Shown here: positions 54,425 through 62,797 of the stretch, in pieces
Layout: each line of letters starts with the position of its first letter
Numbering within the stretch: the stretch's first letter is position 1
From: Desulfomicrobium orale DSM 12838
Lineage (GTDB): Bacteria; Desulfobacterota; Desulfovibrionia; Desulfovibrionales; Desulfomicrobiaceae
Reading direction: 5' to 3'
Length of the DNA stretch: 64,000 bases
Assembly: GCF_001553625.1 (NCBI RefSeq)
Contig: NZ_CP014230.1
Location: 1,736,001 to 1,800,000 of the forward strand
The notes under the pieces: generated by a model
The model's input: the letters and a program-made list of their open reading frames with translations, nothing else
What the model was told of the DNA's origin: nothing
Database searches by the model: none
Made by a program: the position numbers and the translations under genes

Positions 54425-54778
54425 TCAGAATTGGCAGCTGCCGACATTATTTGTCACATTACAGGAGATGGTCAGACCGTCATATATGTTGGAACAGGGA
54501 CTGGTCAGGGAGATGAGCCCGCTGCCTGCAAGAGTCGTTACGGTGCAGTGCAGGCGATTGCCGGATATGACGGAACAATCCAGGGAATTGGTGCCATTCG
54601 TGATTTTTTGTGCTGTCGCTTCAGTCATACAGTTGCGCAGGTCCGATTCGGCCTGTGCCAGTAACGCTGTCCTTTTATATTTAGTCATCTGTGGGAGAGC
54701 GATAACGGCGAGAATGCCGATGATGGCAATGACAATCAGGAGTTCCACCAGGGTGAACCCGGGAGAGGTATGGCGCAC
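54425..54778 (-). CDS. Type IV pilin-like protein
   Basis: The protein is 117 residues from a GTG start at 54778, behind AAGGAGAAAGC. It has a prepilin leader of six or seven residues before the cleavage point (TSPG/FTLVELLIVIAI), with the conserved Glu at +5 and the hydrophobic N-terminal helix (LIVIAIIGILAVIALPQM). The C-terminal half has six cysteines (CMTEAT, LDCSV, LHCTV, SPCSN, ISCNV, SCQF), suggesting a disulfide-stapled headgroup. It sits directly upstream of the kinase/HD-GYP pair with overlap or near-overlap, so it may be in the same operon. No pilus assembly genes are present in the window. Confidence 0.9.
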   Translation of the reverse strand: MRHTSPGFTLVELLIVIAIIGILAVIALPQMTKYKRTALLAQAESDLRNCMTEATAQKITNGTNSLDCSVISGNRLHCTVTTLAGSGLISLTSPCSNIYDGLTISCNVTNNVGSCQF

Positions 54779-54855
54779 GTGCTTTCTCCTTCAGAGAGAA
54801 TTCCGTTAATTATTCGGATGCGCCAATGCAGTAAGCATGCCTTTTGATGGGTGCC

Positions 54856-55416
54856 TTATAGTCCCTGCCACAGAATTTTTCCGCCAATGGCCAGAAGCAC
54901 CATGCCGCCCAGTATTTCCGCCCGGTGGCCCATGCGCGTGGCGCATCCCAGAAGCCTGCCCAGGTGCAGACCCAGAGCGGTGAAGACAAGGGCTACCAGG
55001 CCGATGACGGCCGACGGCAGCCAGATGGACACGCTGAGCATGGCCAGGGAAAAACCCACGGCCAGAGCGTCGATGCTGGTAGCCACGGAGAGCATGATCA
55101 GTCGCGTGCCTTGCGTGGGGTCCTGACAGGTGTCTTCGTCTTCGTGGGAAAATCCTTCCCGGATGGTCCGCACGCCGATGTACAGCAGAAGGGCGAAGGC
55201 GATCCAGTGTCCGAGGCGCAGAAAATAGTCCCGCACGGCAAAACCCCCGGCCCAGCCCAGCACGGGCATGAGGGATTGAAAAAGCCCGAAGTGCCAGGAC
55301 AGGCGGAAGGTCTGGCGGGCGGTCACTGTCTGCAGGGCCACGCCCGAGGCCACGGCCACGGCAAAGGCATCCATGGCCAGAGCCACGGCCACGAGGAAGA
55401 TCTCGGTGAGAGACAA
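54856..55416 (-). CDS. mntP: Manganese efflux pump MntP
   Basis: The 186 residues give six membrane helices. Family motifs are the paired acidic sites AVALAMDAFAVAVASGVA and SVATSIDALAVGFSLAML. The start is a TTG at 55416, supported by CGGAGG seven bases before it. MntP exports Mn2+ and protects against excess manganese. I looked for a yybP-ykoY (manganese) riboswitch in the upstream ~170 bases and did not recognise one. Confidence 0.92.
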   Translation of the reverse strand: MSLTEIFLVAVALAMDAFAVAVASGVALQTVTARQTFRLSWHFGLFQSLMPVLGWAGGFAVRDYFLRLGHWIAFALLLYIGVRTIREGFSHEDEDTCQDPTQGTRLIMLSVATSIDALAVGFSLAMLSVSIWLPSAVIGLVALVFTALGLHLGRLLGCATRMGHRAEILGGMVLLAIGGKILWQGL

Positions 55417-55591
55417 AAGAGCCTCCGGTTTTTTGACACCGCCCGCCTATCGCGTCGCCCCGGGAATGCCAAGAGATGAGAAGTGCGTTTTCAATGCGTG
55501 GTCCCGGTCATCGGATTGGACATTTACAGGGGGCTTTATTACTTCCTCGCCTTGTCCGTCGGGACAAATCCATGACATAGAAGGCCCGTTT

Positions 55592-56359
55592 ATGCTTCAG
55601 ATAGAGAATCTGCGCGTGCGCGTCGGCGGCAGGGAAGTCCTGAAGGGGATCAACCTGAACATCGCCGAGGGAGAGACGTTCATCCTGTTCGGCCCCAATG
55701 GTTCGGGCAAGACCACGCTGCTCATGACGCTCATGGGTTTCAGCGGCTACACCGTGACCTCCGGGCGGATCCTTTTCAAAGGTGTGGATATCACGCATAT
55801 GCCCACCTATGAGCGGGCGAGGCTCGGCATGGGCATGTCCTTCCAGCGTCCGCCGACCATTCACGGCCTGAAGACCAGGCATCTGGTTTCCATGTGCGCC
55901 CGGGACCGGGAGGTGGACGTGGACGGCTTGGCCAGAACAGTCAATTTCGAGGATTTTCTGGATCGGGATATTAACGCCGGTTTTTCCGGCGGCGAGATCA
56001 AGCGTTCGGAATTGCTCCAGCTCATGGCCCAGCATCCGAGCCTCATTCTTTTCGATGAGCCGGAGTCGGGGGTGGATCTGGAAAACATGGCACTTATCGG
56101 CAAGACGGCCCGTCTCCTGCTGGACGGAGCAACCACTCCCTCGCCCGACGCCTGCATGCGGGATTTGCGCCGCCGCAACAGAACTTCCGGTCTGATCATC
56201 ACTCATACCGGATACATTCTGGACTACGTGAACGCCGATCGCGGACAGGTGATGTATGACGGCGTGCTCTGCTGTGACACCCGGCCCATCCGGCCCAGAG
56301 ACATCCTCGATCATATCGGTAAGCACGGCTACAAGGAGTGCATCAGATGTCTGAACTGA
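55592..56359 (+). CDS. sufC: SufC-type ABC ATPase for iron-sulfur cluster assembly
   Basis: The protein is 255 residues from ATG 55592. Walker A is ILFGPNGSGKTTLLMTLMG (~residue 33), the Q-loop is MSFQRPPTIHGL, the ABC signature FSGGEIKRSELLQLMAQHPSLILFDEPESGVDLENMALIG carries Walker B, and the H-loop is LIITHTGYILDY. The SufC-specific features (ESGVD after Walker B) distinguish it from transporter ATPases. A short unusual insert lies after it (DGATTPSPDACMRDLRRRNRTS). The 3' end overlaps the sufB-type gene by 13 bases. Confidence 0.9.
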   Translation: MLQIENLRVRVGGREVLKGINLNIAEGETFILFGPNGSGKTTLLMTLMGFSGYTVTSGRILFKGVDITHMPTYERARLGMGMSFQRPPTIHGLKTRHLVSMCARDREVDVDGLARTVNFEDFLDRDINAGFSGGEIKRSELLQLMAQHPSLILFDEPESGVDLENMALIGKTARLLLDGATTPSPDACMRDLRRRNRTSGLIITHTGYILDYVNADRGQVMYDGVLCCDTRPIRPRDILDHIGKHGYKECIRCLN

Positions 56360-57519
56360 CCGTTGATTTGTCCTCCTATGCCTTTTCCGGGAAGGAGAAC
56401 CCGGAACTGAAAGATTTCTCCGGCCTGACCGAGGACGGCAAACGCGAACTGCGCATGGTCGGCGTGGATGTGGACTCGGCGGCCAGCCGCGCGGGTACGT
56501 TTCTGCAATTCGATCATTCCACCGTGCACTGCAAAAGCGCCTCCAAGGGCGTGGAAGTACTGGGTATTCGTCAGGCGCTCAGGAAATATGACGGATTGCC
56601 GGAATACTTCTGGAAAGCTCTGGATCGCGACAAGGACGATTTCACCCGGGCCGCGGCCAGGGAGGAACTGCACGGCGGGTATTTTATCCGCACGGAAAAA
56701 GGGGCCAGAGTGTCGGAGCCGGTGCAGACCTGCCTGTTCATCAAGGGCGAGAACACAGGTCAGAACGTGCACAACATCGTGGTGGTGGAGGAAAACTCCG
56801 AAGTCCACATCATCACGGGCTGCGCCACGTCCCACGGAGTGGTGTCCGCCCTGCATCTGGGCATTTCGGAATTTTACGTCAAGAAGGGCGGCAGACTGAC
56901 TTTCACCATGATCCATAACTGGGGCGAAGAGGTCGTGGTCCGGCCCCGCACCGTGGGCATCGTGGAGGAAAACGGCGTGCTGCAGAACAATTACGTGCTG
57001 CTCAAAAGAGTCAAATCCGTGCAGTCCTATCCGACCATCTACCTGAACGGACCGGGTGGGGTGGCGCGCTTCAATTCCGTCATCGTCACGCCCCCGGGTT
57101 CCCACGTGGACACGGGAAACCGCATCATCCTGAACGCTCCGGATACGCGCGGCGAAATCATTTCCCGGACCATCACCACCGGTGGCGGCATTGTCGCACG
57201 TGGAGAGATTGTCGGCAACGCCGTGCCCGCGCGCGGCCATCTGGAATGCAAGGGGCTTATTCTGGGCGGAGGCACCATTCACGCTATTCCCGAACTGCAG
57301 GGTACCAGGCCCGGCGTGGAGCTGTCTCACGAAGCAGCCGTGGGCAAGATCGCCCAAGAGGAAATCGAATACCTCATGGCCAGAGGGCTGGATGAGGACG
57401 AAGCCACTTCCACCATCGTGCGCGGCTTTCTGAATGTGGAAATCATGGGCCTGCCCGCCGAGCTTCAGGAATCCATCGACCGCACCATCGCCGAGCTGAA
57501 CTCCGGCGAAGCCATGTAG
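56347..57519 (+). CDS. sufB: SufB/SufD-family scaffold protein
   Basis: The protein is 390 residues from ATG 56347; GTG 56338 would add three. The right-handed beta-helix core of SufB/SufD covers ~residues 110-330 (NVHNIVVVEENSEVHIITGCATSHG, LHLGISEFYVKKGGRLTFTMIHNWGEEVVVRPRTVGIVEENGVLQNNYVLLK, VIVTPPGSHVDTGNRIILNAPDTRGEIISRTITTGGG). The C-terminal SHEAAVGKIAQEEIEYLMARGLDEDEATSTIVRGFL contains the conserved His/Glu of the cluster-assembly site. With sufC this makes a two-gene system and no sufA, sufS or sufE is nearby, as in the minimal SUF-like systems of anaerobes. Confidence 0.9.
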   Translation: MSELTVDLSSYAFSGKENPELKDFSGLTEDGKRELRMVGVDVDSAASRAGTFLQFDHSTVHCKSASKGVEVLGIRQALRKYDGLPEYFWKALDRDKDDFTRAAAREELHGGYFIRTEKGARVSEPVQTCLFIKGENTGQNVHNIVVVEENSEVHIITGCATSHGVVSALHLGISEFYVKKGGRLTFTMIHNWGEEVVVRPRTVGIVEENGVLQNNYVLLKRVKSVQSYPTIYLNGPGGVARFNSVIVTPPGSHVDTGNRIILNAPDTRGEIISRTITTGGGIVARGEIVGNAVPARGHLECKGLILGGGTIHAIPELQGTRPGVELSHEAAVGKIAQEEIEYLMARGLDEDEATSTIVRGFLNVEIMGLPAELQESIDRTIAELNSGEAM

Positions 57520-57544
57520 TTCCACCCGACACTTTCCCTGCTTC

Positions 57545-57585
57545 AGCCCGCAGCCGCCTCACAACCGGAGGACCTGCGGGCTTTT
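57545..57585 (+). terminator. Terminator after sufB
   Basis: AGCCCGCAG (57545-57553) and CTGCGGGCT (57574-57582) pair across a 20-base loop and end in TTTTT. The next gene is convergent and ends 8 bases further on. Confidence 0.85.
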
Positions 57586-57592
57586 TCGTCAT

Positions 57593-59290
57593 TCAGGAGG
57601 CTCTGTATTTCTCCAGGAATGTGCGTTCAGCCTCGGCCGTGCCGATGAGGATGAGTTTGTCCTCGGCGGTCACCACCGTGGAGGGATCGGGGTTGATGTG
57701 CATCTGTTCTTCCCGTTTGATAGCGATGATGCTGCATCCAGTGTCCTCGCGCACATGCAGGTCGTGGAGCGCTTTGCCTGTGATGCTCTGGTGGGGCGTG
57801 GACCGGAAGATGTGCAGCCCTTCGGAGATCATGAGCAGTTTTTCGGGCTTGAGCAGGTTCAGGATGGTGGTGGTGACCAGAGACGAAAAGGACATGACCA
57901 GATTGGCCCCGGCGCGGTGCATGGTGTTGATGTTGCGATCCAGGCTGGCCCGGCAGATGATCTGTACATCGGGCCGCAGACGGCGGCAGTAGATGGTCAG
58001 GAAGATGTTCAGGTCGTCGTCGTGGGTGGTGACGATGATGGACGGCGTGTCGTTGATGCCGGCCTCGATGAGCACATCCAGGTCGGCCGCGCTGCCCTGA
58101 ATGATACGTTCATCGTCCGTGGTGCGGGCTTTTTTTTCCACGACACGGTAGTCGATGCCGCGTCCGCCCAGAGTCTGGGCTACGGACATGCCTACCCTGC
58201 CGCCGCCCAGCACCAGTACCGGTTTTTGTTCCGAGCGGTCCGTTTCGGACGAGCCGACAAATTTGTCGTAAGCCCGGAGCTGTTCCTGCGATCCGGCCAG
58301 AACGAGCACCGTGGACGGGCCGATGACCGTGGTGGGACTTGGCAGGTGAAAGCGTCCCTGTTCCCAGAGGCCCACCACGTTCACACCGGTCAGTTCGCGC
58401 AGGCGGCTCTGGGCCAGGGTCTGCCCCTGAAGGGGGGAACGCATGGCCGGAGCTTCAGCGATGCGCAGTTCATCGAACTGACCGATGATGTTGGCTTGCA
58501 GACTGAGTCCCAGCACGCGGCGGGCCAGGACCTGTCCGAGCATTTTGGTGAACTGGAAGGTGTGGGTGCTGCCGGCCAGGCGCAGAATGTCCAGAGAGTC
58601 GTCGTCATCCGCGTTGGTAATGGTGGGCACCTGGTCGCATGCCTCATGGATGGTGAAAATGATGTTGGTACTGGCGATGTCTCCGTTCATGACCACCACC
58701 AGAGCCGCGTGCTGCACGAGCAGACGGGTGTATGTCTCCGGAGCGTCCACTTCGCCCAGTACCACGTTCAGTCCTCTTTCATGCAGATGCAGGGCCTGTT
58801 GCAGGTCCGGAGCGAGGATGACGTACGGGATGCCGTACCGGTCCAGCTTTTCCACCAGGTTTTGGGCCACGGCGTCGAAATGGGTCAGGATGACGTGTCC
58901 GGACATGGTGTCCGGCACCTTGCGCGGGGCTCGGGCCCTGCTCTGAGCCTCCAGCCAGGGCGCGTAAAAGAACTGGATGAAGGTGAACGGCAGCATGATC
59001 AGCAGGAAGATGACTCCGCTCAGCATGACCAGCATGGAAAAAAGGCGTCCCAGATCGGTGGTGAAGGTGATATCTCCGAAGCCAAGGGTGCTCATGACGG
59101 TCAGGGTCCAGTACAGGCCCGTGAGCCAGGAGTGCCTCTGCCCCTCCATTTCCATGATGACATGAAAGAGCACGCTGTATACCACGAACATGCCCGCCAG
59201 AATAATGACGAAACGAATCAGCAGCCGGAGATTGTTGCTCTGCCTCGATTGATTCATGAGGGCCATGAGCTGGGAAAACATGTATTTCAT
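57593..59290 (-). CDS. Potassium channel with two fused RCK (TrkA) modules
   Basis: The protein is 565 residues from ATG 59290 (MKYMFSQLM). Two membrane helices (LLIRFVIILAGMFVVYSVLFHVIME and LFSMLVMLSGVIFLLIMLPFTFIQFFY) flank a pore loop with filter TLGFGDITF, in place of the classical TVGYGD. Two cytoplasmic RCK modules follow: GHVILTHFDAVAQNLVEKLDRYG (Rossmann 1) and PVLVLGGGRVGMSVAQTLGGRGIDYRVVEKK (Rossmann 2, NAD-type GxGxxG). Each is followed by a TrkA-C type segment (EAPAMRSPLQGQTLAQSRLRE and QSITGKALHDLHV). The fused arrangement resembles GsuK-like channels gated by nucleotide or calcium. Confidence 0.9.
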   Translation of the reverse strand: MKYMFSQLMALMNQSRQSNNLRLLIRFVIILAGMFVVYSVLFHVIMEMEGQRHSWLTGLYWTLTVMSTLGFGDITFTTDLGRLFSMLVMLSGVIFLLIMLPFTFIQFFYAPWLEAQSRARAPRKVPDTMSGHVILTHFDAVAQNLVEKLDRYGIPYVILAPDLQQALHLHERGLNVVLGEVDAPETYTRLLVQHAALVVVMNGDIASTNIIFTIHEACDQVPTITNADDDDSLDILRLAGSTHTFQFTKMLGQVLARRVLGLSLQANIIGQFDELRIAEAPAMRSPLQGQTLAQSRLRELTGVNVVGLWEQGRFHLPSPTTVIGPSTVLVLAGSQEQLRAYDKFVGSSETDRSEQKPVLVLGGGRVGMSVAQTLGGRGIDYRVVEKKARTTDDERIIQGSAADLDVLIEAGINDTPSIIVTTHDDDLNIFLTIYCRRLRPDVQIICRASLDRNINTMHRAGANLVMSFSSLVTTTILNLLKPEKLLMISEGLHIFRSTPHQSITGKALHDLHVREDTGCSIIAIKREEQMHINPDPSTVVTAEDKLILIGTAEAERTFLEKYRAS

Positions 59291-59352
59291 GGAGTTGCCT
59301 GTTGTGCCCTGATGGTTCGCGTACCGGAAATGTCTGTTGTCCGCGCTCCGCG

Positions 59353-59685
59353 TCAGGAGGTTCTGGGCGCGAACATGATGATGGACATGCCGATCAGGGT
59401 GACCGCCGATCCGGCCAGATCCCAGACCGTCGGCCGGATGCCGTCGACCGCCCAGAGCCAGAATATGGCTGTGGCGATATAGATTCCGCCGTAGGCCGCA
59501 TAGACGCGGCCCGCCGCGGTGGGATGCAGGGACAACAGCCAAGCGAAAAGGGACAGACTGACTGCTGCGGGAAGCAGCAGCCATGCGGATTTTCCCTCCC
59601 GCAGCCAGAGCCAGGGCAGATAGCATCCGACGATTTCCGCTAGGGCGGTGAGGATGAAAAGGCCGATGGTCTTGAACGCAAGCAT
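59353..59685 (-). CDS. ynfA: YnfA/UPF0060 small membrane protein
   Basis: The protein is 110 residues from ATG 59685, with four membrane helices. Family patterns are [74 protein letters not shown] and [24 protein letters not shown]. This short gene lies within a longer open frame on the same strand, of which only this end is credible. YnfA belongs to the small multidrug-resistance-like fold, but its substrate is unsettled. Confidence 0.92.
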   Translation of the reverse strand: MLAFKTIGLFILTALAEIVGCYLPWLWLREGKSAWLLLPAAVSLSLFAWLLSLHPTAAGRVYAAYGGIYIATAIFWLWAVDGIRPTVWDLAGSAVTLIGMSIIMFAPRTS

Positions 59686-59714
59686 ATTTTTTACGATCTC
59701 GTCGTGCGTGGCGC

Positions 59715-60686
59715 TCAGCCTGCAGTCCTGATAGCCGTCCAGATCAGGAACAGGGTATAGAGAACATACGAGGCCAGAAGAATCGATCCTTTGGTCTGGT
59801 TGAGACGTCCGGGTCCGCGAAAACCGTATCCGAAGAGGAAAAGGGAGCCGGTCATGGCCGCCATGACCGGAATATCGCGCAGAAGCACTTCCGGACCGGC
59901 TTCCAGAGGATGGATCACGCCCGCTAGGCCCACCACGACCAGTGTGTTGAACAGATTGGAGCCCAGGATATTGCCCAGGGCGATATCGTCCTCGCCCCTG
60001 CGCGCCGCCATGACGGAGGAGGCCAGCTCCGGCAGGGACGTGCCCACGGCCACCACCGTCAGGCCGATGAGGAGATCGTTTATGCCGAGCAGACGTGCGA
60101 TTTCCACAGCTCCCCACACCAGCAGGCGGGAGCTGCCCACCAGCAGGACAAGTCCCGCCGTCAGCCAGAAGGCGGCTTGGCGAATGGACATGGGATCGGA
60201 TTCGAGCCCCACTTCGTCTTCCGTCCAGTTGGAATTCATGCTCTGGCGGATACTCCAGGTCATGAGTCCGCCGAATACGGCCAGCAGCACGACGGCGTCG
60301 AACCGACTGAGCATTCCGTCCCGCAGAAGCCAGGCGGCTAAAATGGTGATCAGGGCCAGAAAGGGCAGTTCCTGACGCAGCACCTGAGGCTGGACGGCGA
60401 TGGGCCGGATCAGGGCCGTCACGCCGAGAATGAGACCGATGTTGGCGATGTTGGAGCCGTAGGCGTTGCCCAGGGCGATGCCGGGACTGCCCTGAATGGC
60501 GGCGAAGGCCGAAACCACCATTTCCGGTGCGGAAGTGCCGAAACCGACGACGAGCATGCCGATCAGAAGGGGCGGCATGCGGAAGTGTCTGGCCGTGGCG
60601 GCGGCCCCTTCCACGAAGCGGTCGGCGCTCCAGACCAGTACGGTCAGGCCGGCGAGAATGGCGAGAACGGCAAGAAAGGCGAGCAT
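59715..60686 (-). CDS. Na+/Ca2+ (CaCA-type) exchanger, YrbG family
   Basis: The protein is 323 residues from ATG 60686, behind CAAGGAAAAC. Two inverted repeats each carry a CaCA ion-binding signature: [47 protein letters not shown] and [46 protein letters not shown]. About ten membrane helices are visible. Such exchangers move Na+ against Ca2+ or K+. It is followed after 29 bases by ynfA on the same strand. Confidence 0.92.
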   Translation of the reverse strand: MLAFLAVLAILAGLTVLVWSADRFVEGAAATARHFRMPPLLIGMLVVGFGTSAPEMVVSAFAAIQGSPGIALGNAYGSNIANIGLILGVTALIRPIAVQPQVLRQELPFLALITILAAWLLRDGMLSRFDAVVLLAVFGGLMTWSIRQSMNSNWTEDEVGLESDPMSIRQAAFWLTAGLVLLVGSSRLLVWGAVEIARLLGINDLLIGLTVVAVGTSLPELASSVMAARRGEDDIALGNILGSNLFNTLVVVGLAGVIHPLEAGPEVLLRDIPVMAAMTGSLFLFGYGFRGPGRLNQTKGSILLASYVLYTLFLIWTAIRTAG

Positions 60687-60846
60687 GTGTTTTCCTTGTG
60701 TTATGGAAAGGTGTTTTGCGGGAGTGTCCCGCATTCCGCCGCGGAGCGGGAGCCAGACCTTCGACCCGGTGTTTTCGGGCCATGAGCATGGCGGGGCTGC
60801 TCTGTCAACCGGCGGGAAGGTGGAAAAAGCGAAGCGGGAGGCGGAC

Positions 60847-61380
60847 ATGCATGCGCATGAAATGAAGACGGGAATTTGTTTCGACGTGGCGGAATGCTGG
60901 CTGGGCCGGGTGTTGGCCGCCATGACCGGGCAGCAGCTGTGCGCCGTTTTTCTGGGGGATGATCCCGGCGTTCTGACCTGCCATCTTCGTGTGTGCTTTC
61001 CGCGGGCCGGGCTGACGAGAGATCGGGCAGTCTGCAAGGAGATCATGGCAGGCGTGGTTGAAGCGGTCGAGCATCCCGGCCGTGGTCCGTCGCTGCCGCT
61101 GGCCGTGAACGGTACGGCCTTTCAGCTGCGGGTCTGGCGGGAGCTCATGGAAATCAGTCCCGGAGAGACGGCCACTTACACGGAAATAGCCCGCCGTCTG
61201 GGAGCCCCTTCGGCGGCTCGGGCCGTGGGCCGGGCCTGTGCGGCCAACAAGTTGGCCGTGGTCGTTCCCTGCCATCGCGTCGTGCGGACGGATGGAGGAC
61301 TGGCCGGATATCTCTGGGGTGTGGAACGTAAACGCGCTCTGCTGGAGCGGGAGCGGAATTTTCATGCCTCAGGGATTTAG
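60847..61380 (+). CDS. ogt: Methylated-DNA-[protein]-cysteine S-methyltransferase
   Basis: The protein is 177 residues. ATG 60847 is chosen because GGGAGGC lies five bases before it. The C-terminal MGMT domain shows GTAFQLRVWRELMEISPGETATYTEIARRLGAPSAARAVGRACAANKLAVVVPCHRVVRTDGGLAGYLWGVERKRALLERE, with the methyl-accepting Cys in PCHRV, the Arg finger in ARAVG and the Tyr in GETATY. The N-terminal half is the usual beta domain without Ada zinc cysteines, so this is Ogt-type rather than Ada. It repairs O6-alkylguanine once per molecule. Confidence 0.93.
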   Translation: MHAHEMKTGICFDVAECWLGRVLAAMTGQQLCAVFLGDDPGVLTCHLRVCFPRAGLTRDRAVCKEIMAGVVEAVEHPGRGPSLPLAVNGTAFQLRVWRELMEISPGETATYTEIARRLGAPSAARAVGRACAANKLAVVVPCHRVVRTDGGLAGYLWGVERKRALLERERNFHASGI

Positions 61381-61422
61381 GTCTGATCCGGAAACTTCTG
61401 CTTCGCGCCGGGCCGGGCAATG

Positions 61423-61449
61423 AAAAAAGGCAGGGATGAAATCCCTGCC
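61423..61449 (-). terminator. Terminator for the SLOG-like gene
   Basis: GGCAGGGAT and ATCCCTGCC form a perfect 9-bp stem with loop GAA. On the minus strand a run of six T follows. It lies 33 bases beyond the stop. Confidence 0.92.
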
Positions 61450-61482
61450 CGGGAAGGCCGGACAGCGTCCGGATATGGCGGC

Positions 61483-62034
61483 CTATTTGCCGAAAGACTT
61501 GGCGAACAGGTCGGCGATGGCCTGACGTCCGTTGTCTTCGAGAAAGCGGGTTCCGGTGCCGCTGAAATGCCGGGCGGTGATGGTGGGCGTGTCGCAGCGC
61601 TCCCAAGCCTCACCGGTCCATCTGTGCCAGGCGTTTCGCACCTGGCCGAAGGCGTACAGTGGCTTGTTGCAGATTTTGGCGAATTCGGTGCCCCAGCCCG
61701 TGCCGCCCTTGACCGTACCGTCTTCCATGATGGTTCCGATGACGAAGATTTCGTGTCCAGAATCCACCTGATACATGATGGTCTGCAGGATTTTACGCAT
61801 GAGGGGCGCGTTGGTGAAGGTTCTGTTCAGGAGCCTGGACACATAGCTCAGGCTGACATCCTTGCGCATCAGTTCTTCCGGGGTCAGCATCCGCAGGCCT
61901 CTGGAACGTTCGATTTTGTGTCCCTCGAAGGCGAAAGTCACTTCCTGCACGCCGTATTTTTCAGCCATGCGGCCGAATTCCGCTTCGGCCCCCTGGGCGC
62001 CGCCGCTGAAAAGCGTATAATTTGATGCGGGCAT
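61483..62034 (-). CDS. SLOG-superfamily-like nucleotide-binding protein, uncharacterised
   Basis: The protein is 183 residues from ATG 62034, behind CAGGAGGGCTC. It opens MPASNYTLFSGGAQGAEAEFGRMAEKYG, a Rossmann-like strand-loop-helix with the SGGAQGAE motif of SLOG/LOG-DprA-like proteins. Residues ~90-135 (HEIFVIGTIMEDGTVKGGTGWGTEFAKICNKPLYAFGQVRNAWHRW) give a second conserved glycine-rich loop, GGTGWGTE, consistent with a nucleotide site. The C-terminus ends in FLEDNGRQAIADLFAKSFG. SLOG proteins sense or process nucleotide-derived signals in defence and hormone contexts, but I cannot assign a ligand. It has its own terminator and lies apart from other genes. Confidence 0.78.
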   Translation of the reverse strand: MPASNYTLFSGGAQGAEAEFGRMAEKYGVQEVTFAFEGHKIERSRGLRMLTPEELMRKDVSLSYVSRLLNRTFTNAPLMRKILQTIMYQVDSGHEIFVIGTIMEDGTVKGGTGWGTEFAKICNKPLYAFGQVRNAWHRWTGEAWERCDTPTITARHFSGTGTRFLEDNGRQAIADLFAKSFGK

Positions 62035-62137
62035 GAGCCCTCCTGTGAAGGTTGAAGGTGAATGTCCGTTGACGGCAAGCACTATGCCCGCAATGGACTT
62101 CTGAATCAACCCGGCGTCTTCCCCGGAAAAGAGGAAG

Positions 62138-62171
62138 GGAGGTTGACCTCCTTTGCGGCATCGTCTATTGG
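62138..62171 (+). promoter_or_regulatory. Candidate greA promoter with an overlapping operator-like palindrome
   Basis: TTGACC (62143-62148) and TATTGG (62166-62171) are 17 bases apart; the -10 is weak. The palindrome GGAGGT-TG-ACCTCC (62138-62151) covers the -35, a position suited to a repressor. Transcription would begin near 62178, about 110 bases before greA. Confidence 0.4.
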
Positions 62172-62206
62172 GGCTGTGTCTGCGTACAAAGAAACAATGT
62201 TGCCAT

Positions 62207-62254
62207 GCTTTGTTCATCATGGGTGCCCGGTGAACAAAGCTTCTTTTTTTATTT
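62207..62254 (+). terminator. Terminator/attenuator in the greA leader
   Basis: GCTTTGTTCA (62207-62216) and TGAACAAAGC (62231-62240) form a perfect 10-bp stem with a 14-base loop, followed by TTCTTTTTTTATTT. It ends about 32 bases before the greA ATG, and no other plus-strand gene precedes it. Established knowledge: in E. coli, greA is preceded by an attenuator that yields a short leader RNA. This looks analogous. Confidence 0.8.
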
Positions 62255-62286
62255 GGGCCCATTTGCGCCGTCAGGCACAGGAAGAC

Positions 62287-62775
62287 ATGAGCAGGATTCC
62301 CATTTCAGTCGAAGGCTTCAAGCGTTTGGAAAAGGAACTGGAAGAGTTGAAAAAGGAGCGTCCGGCAGTCATTCAGGCCATCAAGGAAGCCCGCGAGGAA
62401 GGAGATCTGCGGGAAAACGCCGGGTACGACGCGGCCCGCGAACGGCAGGGACTTCTGGAAGCCAGAATCAGCCATATCGAGTCGCGGATGATACGTTTCG
62501 ATGTGATCGACATAGACATGCTGCAAAGCGACCGGGTCGTCTTCGGAGCCACGGTGACCCTGGAGGACCTGGACAGCGGGGAATCCAGAACCTACACGCT
62601 GCTCGGCCCGGACGAAGCCGATCACACCAGGGGGACTATCTCCATCGAATCTCCCGTGGGCCGGGCGCTGCTCGGCAAGCGCGAAGGGGACGAGGTCTCG
62701 GTGCAGATTCCGCGCGGCCGCGTGGACTACGAAATCGTCTCTCTGGCCTTTCAGGGTACGGCCGGCCTGAAGTAA
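62287..62775 (+). CDS. greA: Transcription elongation factor GreA
   Basis: GreA rescues backtracked RNA polymerase by stimulating transcript cleavage. The protein is 162 residues from ATG 62287, behind CACAGGAAGAC. The N-terminal coiled coil (KRLEKELEELKKERPAVIQAIKEAREEGDLRENAGYDAARERQGLLEARI) has the acidic tip EEGDLRENAGYD that coordinates the catalytic magnesium. The C-terminal FKBP-like domain includes FGATVTLEDLDSGESRTYTLLGPDEAD and SPVGRALLGKREGDEVSVQIPRG. It is preceded by a strong terminator-like hairpin and followed by a second one. Confidence 0.96.
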   Translation: MSRIPISVEGFKRLEKELEELKKERPAVIQAIKEAREEGDLRENAGYDAARERQGLLEARISHIESRMIRFDVIDIDMLQSDRVVFGATVTLEDLDSGESRTYTLLGPDEADHTRGTISIESPVGRALLGKREGDEVSVQIPRGRVDYEIVSLAFQGTAGLK

Positions 62776-62797
62776 CGCATCTTCCGGCCTTCGGCGG

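Noticed and set aside
55417-55591. A possible manganese riboswitch before mntP.
   Set aside because: I did not find the conserved yybP-ykoY motifs in the upstream strand.
59353-60789. A 478-codon minus-strand frame containing ynfA.
   Set aside because: Only the last 110 codons are credible (YnfA). The rest lies over the Na/Ca exchanger in another frame and is Arg/Ser/His-rich shadow.
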